This document shows positions 12,962 through 25,430 of a DNA stretch of 64,000 bases, in pieces. The notes below the pieces were generated by a model that saw only the letters and a list, made by a program, of their open reading frames with translations, was not told the origin of the DNA and did no database searches. The DNA comes from Kalaharituber pfeilii. Lineage: Eukaryota > Ascomycota > Pezizomycetes > Pezizales > Pezizaceae. Position 1 is the first letter of the stretch. Every line of letters starts with the position of its first letter. The stretch is taken from NCBI GenBank assembly GCA_015179045.1, contig WHUZ01000029.1:248001-312000 (forward strand), written 5' to 3'. The position numbers were made by a program, and so were the translations under genes.

Positions 12962-15089
12962 TTATAATTCCTCCCCTACAGTCCTGAGCGCAGCTTCTTC
13001 TGGTCCTAGCAAGCATTCGACAATATGGGTATATAATGCCTTTGCATCAGTTGGATTTCTCAGCTATAGGAATAGAACATTAGCCTACGTTATCCAATGT
13101 CATGCATCACATCGCTAGTAACGTACCTTGATCATAAGCATTACCTCCTTTCCATCTTCGAGTCCTACTAGCTTGAACATGCTTCCGGCTGGTGGCCTTC
13201 CATTGTCGCCATAAGTGGGTAATAGTGCTTCCGTCAAGGGGGTGTTCAGAATCACCTTGTGCACAGCATCGGCTCGCATAATCAAACGATACTTTCGTTT
13301 GATTTCGGTGGGAGTTGCGCCAAGATTGTCTGCTAGGTCGTGCAAATCAATCTTACTAGCGTTCAGCTTAAGCGTACCGATACCACGCTCCTTCCAGGCT
13401 GGACCATTCTTGTCGTAGTGATATGTTTTTGCGCGGTAATGGCAGATAGTGATCTCATTCTCCTCACCAGTGACCACTATATTCTTGTATTAGCATAAAA
13501 GCTGCATAGTGGAGGATGAAAGACGTACCTTCTGTCTCTTGGAACATGTCGTTCTTAACGGCCTTACCAAAATCACTTTTGGCTGCCTTTTCATCATCAC
13601 CACTCTCCACATCATCACCTCCTTCATCACCAGAGTCTTCATCAGAGTCTGGGGCGCCGAAAGGTTTTGCAGGCTTCGTGGTCCCGAGGATACGATTTGC
13701 TCGTGGTGCTCCAGATATAACATCACCAGTGGAGTTGGCTGCTAACGCGCCAAATCCGGATGTAGGGGCTTTTGGACCAAAGCCCCCAAAACCACCAGTC
13801 CCAGCTGTTCCAAATGGAGAGGGCTTGGGCGAGCCACTCAATGCTCCAAAAGGACTCGCGCTGCCTGAGGACGAGCCAAGGGTAGCAAATGGTGATGCAG
13901 ATGACCCAGACATTGCCCCAAATTTGGAATTTGCAAACAGAGTGCTTGTAGAAGCTCCACCAAACAAAGGCTTGGCGCTTGCTGCAGCAGTCGCGAACGG
14001 GGATCTTGCAGAAGTATTGGCAAAACCACTCCCAGGGGGGATCTAATATGATGCAATGTAATTAGTTTCTCGAAAGGTAAGAGCATAGAGCAATTATATG
14101 GGTGGCACCTTAGCCGGCTCTGGAGTCGGTGATTTTGTGTGCTGGGTGGAAGTACTCTCATTGTCGTTCACTTTTGTCTGATGAGAGGTTAGTCTCCCCC
14201 ACTTGAAGGTACACGGCTAGATGGGGTTACTGACTGAGGTCTCTGACATGTCCTCACCCCCTCTGTTTTCCGACAACCCTTCTCGCGGCTGATCCTTCGT
14301 TTCATCAGCTCCCTCCTCGAGCAATGTCTTCTTTGTTTTAAGTTCTTTCTCCTCAGGGTCCACATCTCCCTCTTCTCGTACACGCTTCCTGCCATCGAGC
14401 TTTCGACTAGGGGATGTATAACTTGCGTCATTGATGTGATGCACTGTATCTTCGTCCATGTTTGTCGCAGGAGGTGTAGTACTATCTCCGTATGTCTCTT
14501 CGGTACTTTGATCCTGGCTTTCCATCATAGTATCATCACCAGCTGTTGCCCCAACAAATCCTTCATCATGACTTTTCTTTCCCTCAGGCTCATCTGATAA
14601 TTCCCTACTTCGTTTCCTAGCATAAGCTCTTGGTCTGGTTGGATCATCATCGGCATCAGATGCGGCATCAGATGCAGCATCTTCACCATTATCGTCTTGG
14701 TCACGAGACCTTTTTCTGCTCCCCTGGCTAGACATGCTACCATCTGACATATCTGACTTGTCATCGGGCTCGCCCATTTTCAAATCCGACTCTTGTTTGT
14801 TTTCTGTTGGCTGCTGATCTACTTGTAACCCCCCTACAGCGCTGCTTTCATCAGACTCCCGAGACTGACTTTCAGAACGTATTCCAGCAATGCTAGTTTT
14901 TTTCAATTTTTCTCTAACCCGTTCCTTTTCTCCATCGCTTCCACTGTTCAAAGGATCGCCCTCTGGAGAGTCTTTTGTGTGATCCTGACCATTGATCTGA
15001 CCGGAATTAGCCTGTAGGGACGATGATCTCGGATTTATGATAGGAGGACTGCCTAGACGAGTTCTAATTTCTGTGTCGTTCGATGGCAT
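12962..15089 (-). CDS. RanBP3/Yrb2-like Ran-binding nuclear transport protein
   Basis: Five exons (15089-14235, 14177-14109, 14042-13529, 13476-13127, 13063-12962) sum to 1890 nt, 629 residues, all GT-AG and in frame. The N-terminus carries REKLKKTSIAG, a conserved motif of fungal Yrb2/Hba1-type proteins. A long low-complexity acidic/Ser region with nuclear-localisation-like KRSRD and KKSHD clusters follows. Exon 3 has FG dipeptides in Gly/Ser-rich sequence (FGGAS, FGAL, GFGGFG), typical of nucleoporin-like domains. The C-terminal 130 residues form a Ran-binding (RanBP1-type) domain: GTLKLNA, RADAVHKVILNTPL, and the terminal helix ending KALYTHIVECLLG. Relatives bind RanGTP and the exportin Crm1 and promote nuclear export. 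Architecture also resembles Nup2/Nup50, which is the main alternative. The last exon is short and follows a 63-nt intron. Confidence 0.85.
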
Positions 15090-17499
15090 AATTCCTGTCG
15101 TTGGTAATGTTACAGCTAGTAATAATGTCTCAACTTTTCTGATAAGAATCTGTGGTTTTGAAGAATGGAATTTGAGGAGAAGCAAAGATTACGATATCCA
15201 AGTTCAGTCTATCAGAGAATATTGAACTAATAGTAGGAGTAGCGTTCTTATGTAGATGATGGACCGTCTGACATCCGGTGAAATGCGGAGCTGCGTAGTG
15301 ACCTCTCAGATGGGAGCTATTCTGTCGTTGCTGCGCAGATGCTTATCAACCGTATCAATTGCGACTTAACTTTGTGGGAGGCAAAGGGGAGTTGACGTTA
15401 GCGGGGAGGGGGGGTGTAGAAGCTAGTTAAAAAGCCAGTCCAAACTTGAACGTGAGAATAACACCAAGCGGTGTACAACAATGGGTCTACTCCAGCGAAC
15501 AGTTTCCAGTTGTCCGTTGAGTGTCCGTGACGACAATTCGAGGAGATCGAGTGGTTCGGGTAGGGATACTATGTGAAGAAATGCACGTACAATCAGGATG
15601 AGATCAGCCAGTGGTGTTGCGTGTGCAATGCGAATGTTGTAGGCAGGGAGGAGTGGGTTGAAAGAGAGTAACAAGCGGGACGTCTCGTGATGGGGGAAAT
15701 AGAGGCTAATGCAGCTAAGTTGGTGTCCAGCGAGAGCCTCATGAAAACCAACGGAAAAGCCTGTCGACCGTCGAGAAAAAGAAAGAAAAAGGGAAAAGAA
15801 AAAACAGCAACATACGGGCACAATTTCAGAAAGGACGAATTCCAGAACCAACGAACGTACTCAAACGTACTCTGGTGTAGCAGGAGCCTAATCCTATCAA
15901 TGTGGAATGCGTTGGCGAACAGAGATAGCCAGCGCAGAAACTGCAGTCTGGGTGTTTCACGGGGGGGCCAGGTAGATCAAGGAAGGCCGAAGGCTGATGA
16001 TGCTGCCGCGGATAAGGGGAGTGCCGTGCCTAGAGAGGATCGTTTTAAGTGTACGGGTCACGGCTACCAGCAGTGCGGAGAAGGACAGCGATTATGTGCG
16101 TGTGTGCAAGCGTGCGAGGATGTGATAGCGGTGAGTTCTGCGTGAGGGGCTTGCTTGCTTGGTGGATGTGTAGGAGCGTACAAGTATGTACATACTCGTG
16201 CTTTAGGGTGCGAGCAGCTGTGCCGGAGCCGGCAGCAGCAACGCTATTAGTGCCAGGCGGCGGCAGAGCAGAATTCTCCCTTATAACTACGGTACTATGA
16301 GGCTGCTGCGGCGTCTCAACGGGCCGGACGGCGCTCCCCGCCAGCGCTTCCCCAGCTCTATGATACCGACTGCGCTACCCCCCTCCCCCTCCCCCTCTCT
16401 GAGCTGCTCCATGCCACGGCCAAGGGCGGGCTCTTCGACGGGCGCTGTGACGTGCACCTGAGGGCCATCGCCTGCCCGCGCTGGGGGTGGGGGTGTGCTC
16501 AATTCTGGCGCCGCGACTGGGCCCGGACGCTGTGGCGGGCGGAAAGGCCCGCCCTAATTGGAGGCTTGCGGGGTGGTGAGGCGGGGGCCGAAATTAATTA
16601 CGCTGCTCGCGGAAACCGAGGAACCGGGGATTAACCCAGGCACCTGTGCGGCAGGATCACAGCTGGAAGCAGGTCGCTCCTTAGTCTGGTCGCGCCCCTC
16701 GTTGGATACAGACCCGGTGGCCCTTGATTACTGCAAGTAACAAGTACGCATACGTCTCTCAGGGTGAGGTAGACACCCAAGCATGTGGAGCATGCACACA
16801 ATCATGGCATGCGTTGAAGCACTGCTTGGAGCAGACTGAAGTGTGCATTACAAATTTACATCTTGCTGTCAATCGCACACGGCACTGTCACAGGGGGTTG
16901 GCAGGCGTGAGGCCGGTGCCTCATGGCGGATGTGTCGTCAACAACCAGGCCTGGGTGACGGTGTGGCGGGTCGGTTCAAGTTCCTGCCTGCAGGGCGCGC
17001 CGAGCAGAATGAGCATGGCTTGTCCCTACAGCCGCAGCCCCAAACCGGCTCTCGCGGCTGCTTATTACTGATACTGTCCCAGCGGATGAAGATTATATCT
17101 ATAATCACTCTTTGAGCGCCTGGGAACGAGAGTAATGTAAATCTTAGTTCTGGTATTTATCGTGTTGGACGGCCCAGCGTGATTTAGACTTCCAGGGCAC
17201 AAATATCAAGCAATTTGTATAAACATAAAACACTAAACGAACCCAACTTTGACCCAAGCAAGTCACTTTGATGGATGGCCATTTCCTCAGAAAACCCCGG
17301 CCTGTTATGAGAGTGGCCCATAGGTCATAATTTGCATATAGTATGTTAATGGCCTTGTGAACTTGTAACGATAGACTTGTATCCCGGTCGAGATTACCAT
17401 CGAGCACAAACCGCTGAAAAGTTTTGCTGGACGTTTAGGCCAGCTAGCTTTCTCGCAATCAAACAATCTTGCCCAACTATGAACCCCGTCCACTTTTAC
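15090..17499. other. Intergenic DNA with a GC-rich island
   Basis: No protein-coding gene is supported. From about 15.9 to 17.06 kb base composition changes to clearly GC- and CpG-rich, with open frames of 60-115 codons on both strands that encode Arg/Ala/Gly-rich sequence without known motifs. Flanking DNA is AT-richer. The island might be a remnant of a gene promoter or exon, or inserted sequence. I cannot assign a function. Confidence 0.5.
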
Positions 17500-18107
17500 G
17501 CCCCGCTCTGTAGCATCAAATATCTCGGATATTTCATACACTTCATAAAGAAATATTTTTCTTCCATCTTCTCTCACCACTCATCCCTTCAGTCTCTACA
17601 TCGACCTCCCCACCTTCTGCGCCCATGAATGGTACGATGCAGTCCCATAGAACGGAGCGAAGCCAAATATCTAGAAGTTCCATCTGCTTGGCATCTAATT
17701 TTTGTGATAATGGGCACACTGCCGTATTGTCATAATATATGTAGATGGCGCGGTTAGATATGTACATGGATCTGACGTACATGAAGATCTGAAATTGAAT
17801 CTTACCGGATCAAGCTTGCTTCCATCCTATAGTTTCTGCGATGAGTGAAAGAGCTCCGACAGCTCTATATGCTCTCAAATCTAACAGAGCCCCCCAAGCC
17901 CTTCTTTGCCAACAACGCCTCGCTCAGTGGCAAAGATTTTTACTAAGCCGTTGATACTTTCCACTCTGTGTCTAACCTCTTGCAGTTTCCCGGGTGTCAA
18001 CAAATCCACTATATTGATGATTTACGGCACCGGCGTGAGAATCTCGTAGTTGTACTGTCGTCACGCCCTCGTTGCTTTCAGGATATTCGCGGCATCCATT
18101 GTCAAGC
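17500..18107 (-). pseudogene. Decayed CobW/COBW-domain GTPase (Zng1-type) gene fragment
   Basis: Translating the minus strand piecewise recovers the second half of a CobW-family protein. TMDAANILK near 18.1 kb corresponds to the family's VVDAKN element. Next come RQ and IVDLLTPGKLQEVRHRVES, matching the NKVDL guanine-specificity motif and helix, then INGLVKIFATERG. A canonical intron signal follows (GTAAG donor, TTAG acceptor, near 17.82-17.70 kb). After it come QMELLDIWLRSVLWD and, in a shifted frame, EDGRKIFLYEVYEISEIFDA, the C-terminal domain. The NKxD motif has lost its Asn-Lys, at least three stop codons and one frameshift interrupt it, and the P-loop half is not clearly found. CobW proteins are GTP-dependent metal chaperones; Zng1 supplies zinc to methionine aminopeptidase. 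The retained intron indicates a decayed gene copy and not a reverse-transcribed one. Confidence 0.7.
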
Positions 18108-20052
18108 TAGAAAAGCGGGGTAACGTTCCCTGCTGCCACCCCATTGTCCCCGCAAATGTAACAGGTGGTTAGTACGGGAAGACAGCTGAGTGTAAAAGCA
18201 CACTTAACGGCAAAGTATGTACACTCCAATTGAGTGACTGACGATTCGTACATCCATTGACTTCACCTGTGCTATCTGTAATCTTTCTCTCGAGATCTAC
18301 AGCTAGCCAGCTCACCATTAGCTGTAGTATAACCTCGTACTACTTGACTGTTTTGCTTATAATCACCGAACTCTGCGAATTTTGCACTTGTGGTTAGAAT
18401 GTTACTGCTCTGAAGCAATATGAAGGATTGAGGCAGGGTGCAACAATTCAGGATACCTACAATCTTATTGGAATGTTGCTCCGTAAGGATAAGTTCATCA
18501 AAGTTGATTCTCTAGCACCACCTAAAGCTTCATCCTGACTGGAATATTAGGCTCAAAATCCGACGTTGAAGGTCTGAATCGGCGGGACAAGCGCTGGTAT
18601 CTCCTCGTCGTTTATCTCCAGTTTTTCCATGCCGAGGCTTTTCACGATGAAGCTGTCGGTACAGTTTTCCGGTTGAGCACGGAGGTTGTTAAGCACTTAC
18701 GAGTTCATAGCCTCATCCCACCTCCAAGGACCCCTCGTTCTGTGCCACAGCAGACTTGGCAACCAAAAACGGCGAGCCAAGAGGCCGATTGCCCAATCCG
18801 TCAATAAGTTGATATTGACGTCATGAGCCGCCCTCATGTCGTATGCCTTTAGAGATCACGGCGGCCCTTACTTCTACCTCTGGATTGATTCTCTAACCCT
18901 CCGTACTGAATCAGCCACCGCCTACGGGATCACTTTCTAGGACTTAAATACATGCAAGTGGGTGCAACATGAATTACTTCATGCCGTCGCCAGGCCCGCC
19001 CTGTCGGTCAATTGGCGACAGTTGTAAATTTGGCTACTATAACCACCTGCTCAATAGCGAATAGCATGTCAAACAATATATATTGAAAAGCCTATCCAAG
19101 CACCATAGCGCAAAACGATAGCCTTCATTCATCACAATACACATCGCAGGCAAGTGGCCATGTCGTCCATGGGCAGCCAATGTCCACGAACGGTCCAGAA
19201 CACATATGTAATTACAGAATGCGAAATGAGGCTTAATCCCGCCACCCATTTTCCCTATGGCTATCTTTTGTCGACTGTAGCAGGACTCTTGATGTCAACA
19301 GGTAAGGGCAAGGTTGTCCAGATATCGCCCCCTCTGTGACCTTGCCATCGGAGAGTTGTTATCCTGCGCAGAGGAATGCCCCCTTTTTTTTTTTTTTTTT
19401 GGCATCACAGTTGTGAGGAATTCAGCGTCCTGGCAAAAGAGTAACAGGTGACTGTTGTGAAGCCAACCAAGGGTCGATATTTCATCCAGATCATTGGGGG
19501 TTTTATCAACAAGAGTATAGGTTTGCGAGTTGTTAATCCCAATATAGTAGAACTTCATTCTTCAGGGTAGAGTGAGGAGAGATAGTCTTTCCACCTCTAT
19601 ATTGCTTCGTATTTGCAACCGTTTTTTGCAAGGCCTATAAAGCTTCGTGAAAAAGTCTAAGCCTAATAAATGGATGTCGGGGGATCATGACCTACGAAGT
19701 GATATCCAGCTTTGGGATTGTGCGGGGAGGAGATGGTACAATATCATGCATAGAGACATCGGGAAAGCTCTTAGCTGGGCCCCATCTTGGAAAATTAATG
19801 ATGGGCTGATGGAAGCGGAAATAATATGAGTAATTCCATCCTCCATTGACACTTGAGGCATAGAAAATATTGCCATCGAGCATAAATATTAGTCTTGCGA
19901 CCTTACTATGCACGGAATTCGATACATTTTGCTACTCAACCTCTTATGTAATTTCGTGATAGAGCCTTTGAAAGAATAAACTTTCTATTAGGAATATTTT
20001 GAGAAAGTGTAGTTCTTTTAATCTTTGAGGTTGAGTAAATATTAACCAAACG
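18108..20052. other. Gene-free region, possible further CobW remnants
   Basis: Between 18.1 and 18.45 kb the minus strand shows weak traces that might be the N-terminal half of the CobW relic (ILTTSAKFAEFGD resembles the family's NEFGD element), but these are too degraded to annotate. Near 19.3-19.9 kb minus-strand frames read protein-like (for example LDGNIFYASSVNGGWN) but match no family I can name. A T-run lies at about 19.38 kb. Confidence 0.4.
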
Positions 20053-20105
20053 CTGTTCTCGTGCCAGGACTATTATTTTCGGCCTCCGCCGCCGTACGAG
20101 AACAG
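20053..20105. mobile_element. 53-bp miniature inverted-repeat element with 7-bp target duplication
   Basis: The element begins CTGTTCTCGT and ends with its exact reverse complement ACGAGAACAG. The bases just outside are the same on both sides, CCAAACG at 20046-20052 and 20106-20112, as expected of a target-site duplication. Its inner left part (ATTATTTTCGGCCT) is shared with the motif copy at 4.8 kb. It is far too small to encode anything, so it would depend on a transposase elsewhere. The element type is not known to me; a chance palindrome is the alternative. Confidence 0.5.
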
Positions 20106-20112
20106 CCAAACG

Positions 20113-22504
20113 CGGGCCACATGTATAACTCACTTGCGATTCAAATGGGTTTTGCGTATATCTATATCTATCCACAAAAATCATTGATAAAGGTACTGTC
20201 TCTTGGAATGTCCAGGCCCGTTTCAACCAGTGTCGTTCCTCGTGCCAGCTACGCGTCTGTCCAAGCCATTAAAGTATGATAAGATACTGTACGTCCTGAT
20301 ATAGGACCAATCAATGGGACGTCGACTGCCCACTCCCTAAGGCGGAGCCAATCTGTCTACTCTCACTCATTTGTTGATGATTCTCATGCAGTAAAGCCTC
20401 AGGATACTCCCGCAGTAGACACAAAATACCCAACCATACATATCTACAGCCAAATTTGATGAGTTCCTTGCAGATACTTTTTAAACTGTCCCCTGGATAC
20501 TGGAGTAGGCTATTAATAGTTATCTACAGCAATTCAAATGCAGTGCCTGTCAGTTTCTGCGACCCAACTGTGTGAAACTGCCCAAATGCAAATATGTACA
20601 TAACCATTCCTTAACTAATCGCACTATTGGAATCACTTTATGGCTGCAAAGGCCCCATACATGTCTCGAGTCGTGCGAACAATTAGGGAGTACTATAATC
20701 TGTCCGCCATTCTCATCCTGCCTTCGGAGTACCACCTTGAATACGTAAAGTTAGTGTCATACTGCTTTTGATACTGCTGAAAGAGCTTATGTTGTTCAAA
20801 TGAGTCAACAATAAAGGTCCAACAGGCATGGATAAAGCCAAATTGAACGTTATTCTCGATGAAGTATTGCCGCCAAGTCATTCTCTATCAACTTTTCTTG
20901 TAAGGAATTCTTGGGTCTCAATGTGATAATCAGTGATTGCGCCCCCAAAAAGAAATGCAACTGATGATGCAACTGATCGATAGTCAATGAGCCACAGTGG
21001 GCCTCAGCTTCAACTGTAAGAACACCAGCCTCAGCTGCAGAATAGCAGCGCCCGGTGCGTCCGCTGCCGCATTTGATAGTCTTTGTGTCTTTGCACCGGT
21101 AATATGAATTTCCGGAGTCTTTATTACTACTAATCTCCCGTTGGGTCCGGTAAGGTCCATTTTGTTTCCTCTAAAAGCCCAACCAGAGGTGGTGTACTGA
21201 TGCGGAGTGCGAGAAGGCCAGATGGTGTGCTTTGTGTTGAACGTTATAGTGCTACTGGAAGTAAAGGGCAGCAATTCGGCACTTAAGTATACAAGAACAT
21301 AGTAATACTGCTAAACGTACGGCGAGGCTAAACGCTCCCTCTTTATTTCGCTCTTTATTTGGCACAAATCTTTCACCTGCAACAGCCCCCCAGCCGCTGA
21401 CTTGGCACCAATCGTTACCCTGGAGCGCCCGAAATTATTTGTGTGCCTCAACTCCTCCGCAAAATGGAATGAACACCAGCACACGAATGATATCCCCCCA
21501 GGCGAGTAACAGGACGGGTATACGAAGATGATCATCCCCCCTCCTGACTTATGCAAGAGTTGACGAAAGCTCCCAATGATTGCGAGACCCCAAGTACATA
21601 CTGTAAGTGGTAGTACCTAATATCCTCTACATCAAATATTAACCCCGTACTCCGAAGTGTGAATGGTGACGACCCAGTTCATTTTATTACTACTAGGCGA
21701 AGTTGTCCACTTGGGATCTGGCAACGTAGCAAGCATTTGGAGAAATCGAAGTAATTTATGTTCCCATCATCGCTCTCATCATCCTGATCCTCAATCCTCA
21801 GCTCCCCCCGGGCTCGGTAATTTGCTTTGGAACGGCTTCTGTAAATCTTACATGTTTTGTCTTTCTCTGTGGCAGTTGCTGCATCTTAGCACATATTACC
21901 TAACTCTTTCATTAGGTATTGCCTCGAATGCCTTGCACCAGATTCTGGTGCATATCCTCACTTTGTGTAACACTGTGTTCCCGCAGGTGCAGGCTTTAGT
22001 TAGTCGATCGCTCATATTGGCTGGCAGCCTGCGGACTAATAAGGAGAGTTATGATATGCAGGATGTGGTTGTGTTTACGGTTTTGGAGTTCAGCTTAAGT
22101 AGGGGACTGGGGTTTAAATAATACACGCTTGAGATGGAAGAGGGCAGCCTGCCTTAGGAACAACGCACAACAATTACTTCTTACTTTGGAAGATCGCGGC
22201 AGGATGGAAAATAAGGAGGAGGACTTTCCGGACGTGTACACAGAGGCAGCTAAAACAATGAAGAACTCCGCGTCCAGAACATGGACTTTGAATCTCGGTA
22301 TGTATTTCGTTTATTCCTAGAATAGCCAAATATTTCTTAACAATCTGTTCCCCAGAGACCACAACCGCATTTAATTTCCTCCGTCCCCTCCTCCCCACAC
22401 CAACGCGCTCCTCCTCCCTTACCAGACCCATATCCGGACCACACAGGTCCCAGGACCGTCAAATCGGACTCATCTCGCTAGCCTTTGCATCAGCCGGTGC
22501 GCCT
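20113..22504. other. Gene-free region with a possible membrane-protein relic
   Basis: Most of the stretch lacks coding signals. On the plus strand at 21663-22121 one open frame of 152 codons carries hydrophobic segments and a stretch (SLGIASNALHQILVHI) vaguely like the membrane segment of fungal DUF3176 proteins, but the match is weak and the neighbouring frames are broken. I regard it as an unproven relic. The last 400 bases upstream of 22505 probably contain the promoter of the S33 hydrolase gene. Confidence 0.35.
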
Positions 22505-24754
22505 ATGGGTTCACGGAAGCGTTCGAGGACAGTAGCGCTGGCAGTGATTCTGTCGGTAGGGGTGTTGGCGTTTTTGGTTGCGGAGTGGGTGCCGTGGAAT
22601 CTTGGTAGTAGTGGAGGGCGGAGAAGGTTTGGGTGGGGATATGGGGAGGGAGAGGGGAAGGTGGAAGGGGTGACAGGGGTGGCAGGGGAGACAGACAGAG
22701 ATCGTGGGGATTTTGATTGGGATTCGGTAGGTTTCTTGGCCCCGTATACCAAATACAGCTTTGAGTTTATAAGCTACATGTTACTGACGAGACAGGACAT
22801 CTAGATCACCCCCTCCACCACCCTCACATACTACCGCTGCTTCCCTGGCTTCGAGTGCGCCCGTCTCTCCGTCCCTCTTGATTACAGCAATCCCGCCAAC
22901 CCTTCGCAAGCCCACATCGCCCTCATCAAACTCCCCTCCCGTGTCCCTGAGTCGTCCCCTTATTATCGTGGACCCCTCCTCCTCAACCCCGGCGGCCCCG
23001 GAGCGTCTGGCGTCTCTTTCGCCCTCCAAACTGCAGAAACCATCCAATCCATAGTCGGAACGAACTTTTCCATCGTTGGTTTCGATCCACGAGGGGTCAA
23101 TAACACAGTTCCGCTGGTGTCGTGTTTCCGGGATTCTGGAGAGCGGAAACTATGGGCTGCGAAAGGGGGCTCGAGGGTGCTTGGGTCGTACTTCAGCTCC
23201 CCTGGGCTAGTTGATAGTGATAAGGGAGGGGATGGAACGTGGGATGCAGCGAGGGAGGAGGCACTCGAGACAGAATTGGGAGAGGCATTTGTAAGGGCGA
23301 GGATGTTTGCAAAGCAGTGCTTGGAGAATGTTGGGGACGCAGCGAGGTACTTGGGGACGGCGGATGTGGCAAGGGACTTGCGGATAATCAACCGTGCACA
23401 TTGGGAGGAGAAGGGAAGGGTAAAGGGTTTGCAGTATTGGGGGTTTAGTTACGGGACCATACTTGGTATGGCGTACGCCGCCATGTTTCCGGATGAAGTG
23501 GAGAGGATGGTACTGGATGGGGTGATAGACACGCGGGACTACTATGGTTTAGGGTGGGTTCGCAATCTCCAAACTGCCGATGGCGTATTCGAAGGGTTCT
23601 ACGAATGGTGTGCTGATGCTGGTCCCGAGTCACTGGACACCACTGAGGACGGCGCGGCTGGATGCGCATTTTGGGCTCCTTCCCCGGAAGGAATCAAATC
23701 TCGCCTCGTCACTCTCCTCCACCATCTGAAGGCGGAGCCGGTCCCCGCTGTTCTTGTGAATCCTTTTAGTTCCAATTACACGCAGCTGGAACTCATCACA
23801 TATTCCGACGTTCGAAACGCCATCTTCACCTCCCTGTACGCACCGCACGTGCGGTTCCCCGTCCTCGCGAGGTTTCTAAAAGCAGTTGAAGATAGCGACC
23901 CCCTTACGCTGGAGAGATTCAGGGCAAGCTTCAATTTGAAGCAATTTATTCTACCCTTCTCCTCTTCCTCCCCTTCCTCTGGGCCGGGAGGTGAAGACGG
24001 AAGTGCGTTAATGGGAAAGAAGGTCTGGGACGACCTCCATGCGCGGGAACCCACCCCCGCAATCTTGTGTCTGGACTCGTATCTCGTCGCCATAGCGCCC
24101 AACCTCACAGCGCACTTGTCCCATTCCGAAGGGTACAGTGACGCGTACCCGTTCCCGTACCCGGACCAGTCGCTGTACGCCCCAGCAGACTATGTACCGT
24201 ACGTCAAGACGCTCATAAGGCAGTCCTCGGTGTCTGGCAGTGTGTGGGCACAAATCCGCCTTGCATGCACAGGATGGACACCTGAGGCCGGGACTGAGGC
24301 TGCGAGTGAGGAGGGTACAAGTGGTGTATCATACGTGCCGGAGATCCTTCTCTCACCGAAACCTCCACTACCACCACAGCGCGTTAGGACTGCAAACCCG
24401 GTCCTGTTTATCGGGAATACGCTCGATCCTACTACTCCGCTTGCGAACATGCGGACTATGAGGCAGTGGTTTGACAGAGCGGGAGGATTGGTAGTGGCGG
24501 GGAGAGGGCATTGTAGTGTTAATGTTGGAGACGGCCCGGGGATGGGGGTGCAAAAGTGTGTTAAGGGGGTGGTGGGTGCGTATTTTGATTCTGGGGAGGT
24601 AATGGAACAGGAGGAGGTGCTGTGCAGGGGGGAGGAAGGGGAAGAGGATAATAAGGTGGTGCTGAGGGGCGTAGAGGAGGGGGGTCATGATGTTGATTTT
24701 GGTGAGGGACTGGAAAAAGTGGGGAGAGCGATAGGTAGGTTGGGAGGTGTGTAA
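22505..24754 (+). CDS. TAP-like alpha/beta hydrolase, peptidase family S33
   Basis: Two exons (22505-22726, 22805-24754) give 723 residues. The first ends DFDWDS and the second starts ITPSTTLTYYRC, which joins the conserved opening of fungal TAP-like hydrolases, followed by FECARLSVPLDY. A single hydrophobic segment at residues 9-28 (VALAVILSVGVLAFLVAEWV) suggests a type II signal anchor or uncleaved signal. The fold elements are clear: oxyanion-region LLLNPGGPGASG, nucleophile elbow GFSYG (Ser about 289) followed by GTILGMAYAAMFPDEVERMVLDGV, Asp about 615 in GNTLDPTTPLANM, and His about 643 in GRGHCS. The C-terminal TAP-like domain supplies the last two. Relatives release N-terminal tripeptides or hydrolyse esters; the substrate here is unknown. 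The last 60 residues are Glu/Gly-rich and poorly conserved. It is convergent with the MRP51 gene. Confidence 0.88.
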
Positions 24755-25370
24755 GGATGGGCAAGAGAAAAGCGCAAAAAACATACTCATTACGTACATT
24801 TGAGAGTTTTTTTTTTTTACTAACGTGATATAACAGTGGTGGGCAAGGCAGGTTGGAGGTGAGTGAGCGAGGGAGCGATGGATAGGAGGTACATATTAAA
24901 AAGAATACCCCCCTTTGCCGTACTTTTTTTTTTTTTTTTTTTTTTTGATTTGTTTTTCATCTGAATGAAACATTATATATATGCGAATATACCTTATTAA
25001 AAAAAAATTTATTTTTGAAATTCAAACACATCTTACCGTCTCACGTAAAAAAAAAGGCAGTTTAATGTAGTAACGGGTAGGGTAAAGAGTACATAACAAT
25101 AACGACCCCCCATGTTTCACAGAGGGGTTTTGTTTATGAGTTATGTACCTTTTCTTTTCTTTTTTCTTTTTCTTTTTAAAAGAGTCTGTGGGATTCAAGT
25201 CGTATATATATCGGTTTAAAAAAAAACTCCCTGCTACCCCCGCTCCGCCCCCAACCCCACCAACCAACCAACGAACCAAACCAAAACTCCTGCAGCACAA
25301 CTATGTAGGTCACCAGGGATATTCTTAATAGTATGTGTATGTATATATGTTAGGGATAAATCTTGCTTGG

Positions 25371-25430
<60 letters not shown>

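Noticed and set aside
16960..17000. A tRNA B-box-like GGTTCAAGTTCC
   Set aside because: No matching A box, acceptor stem or cloverleaf could be built around it.
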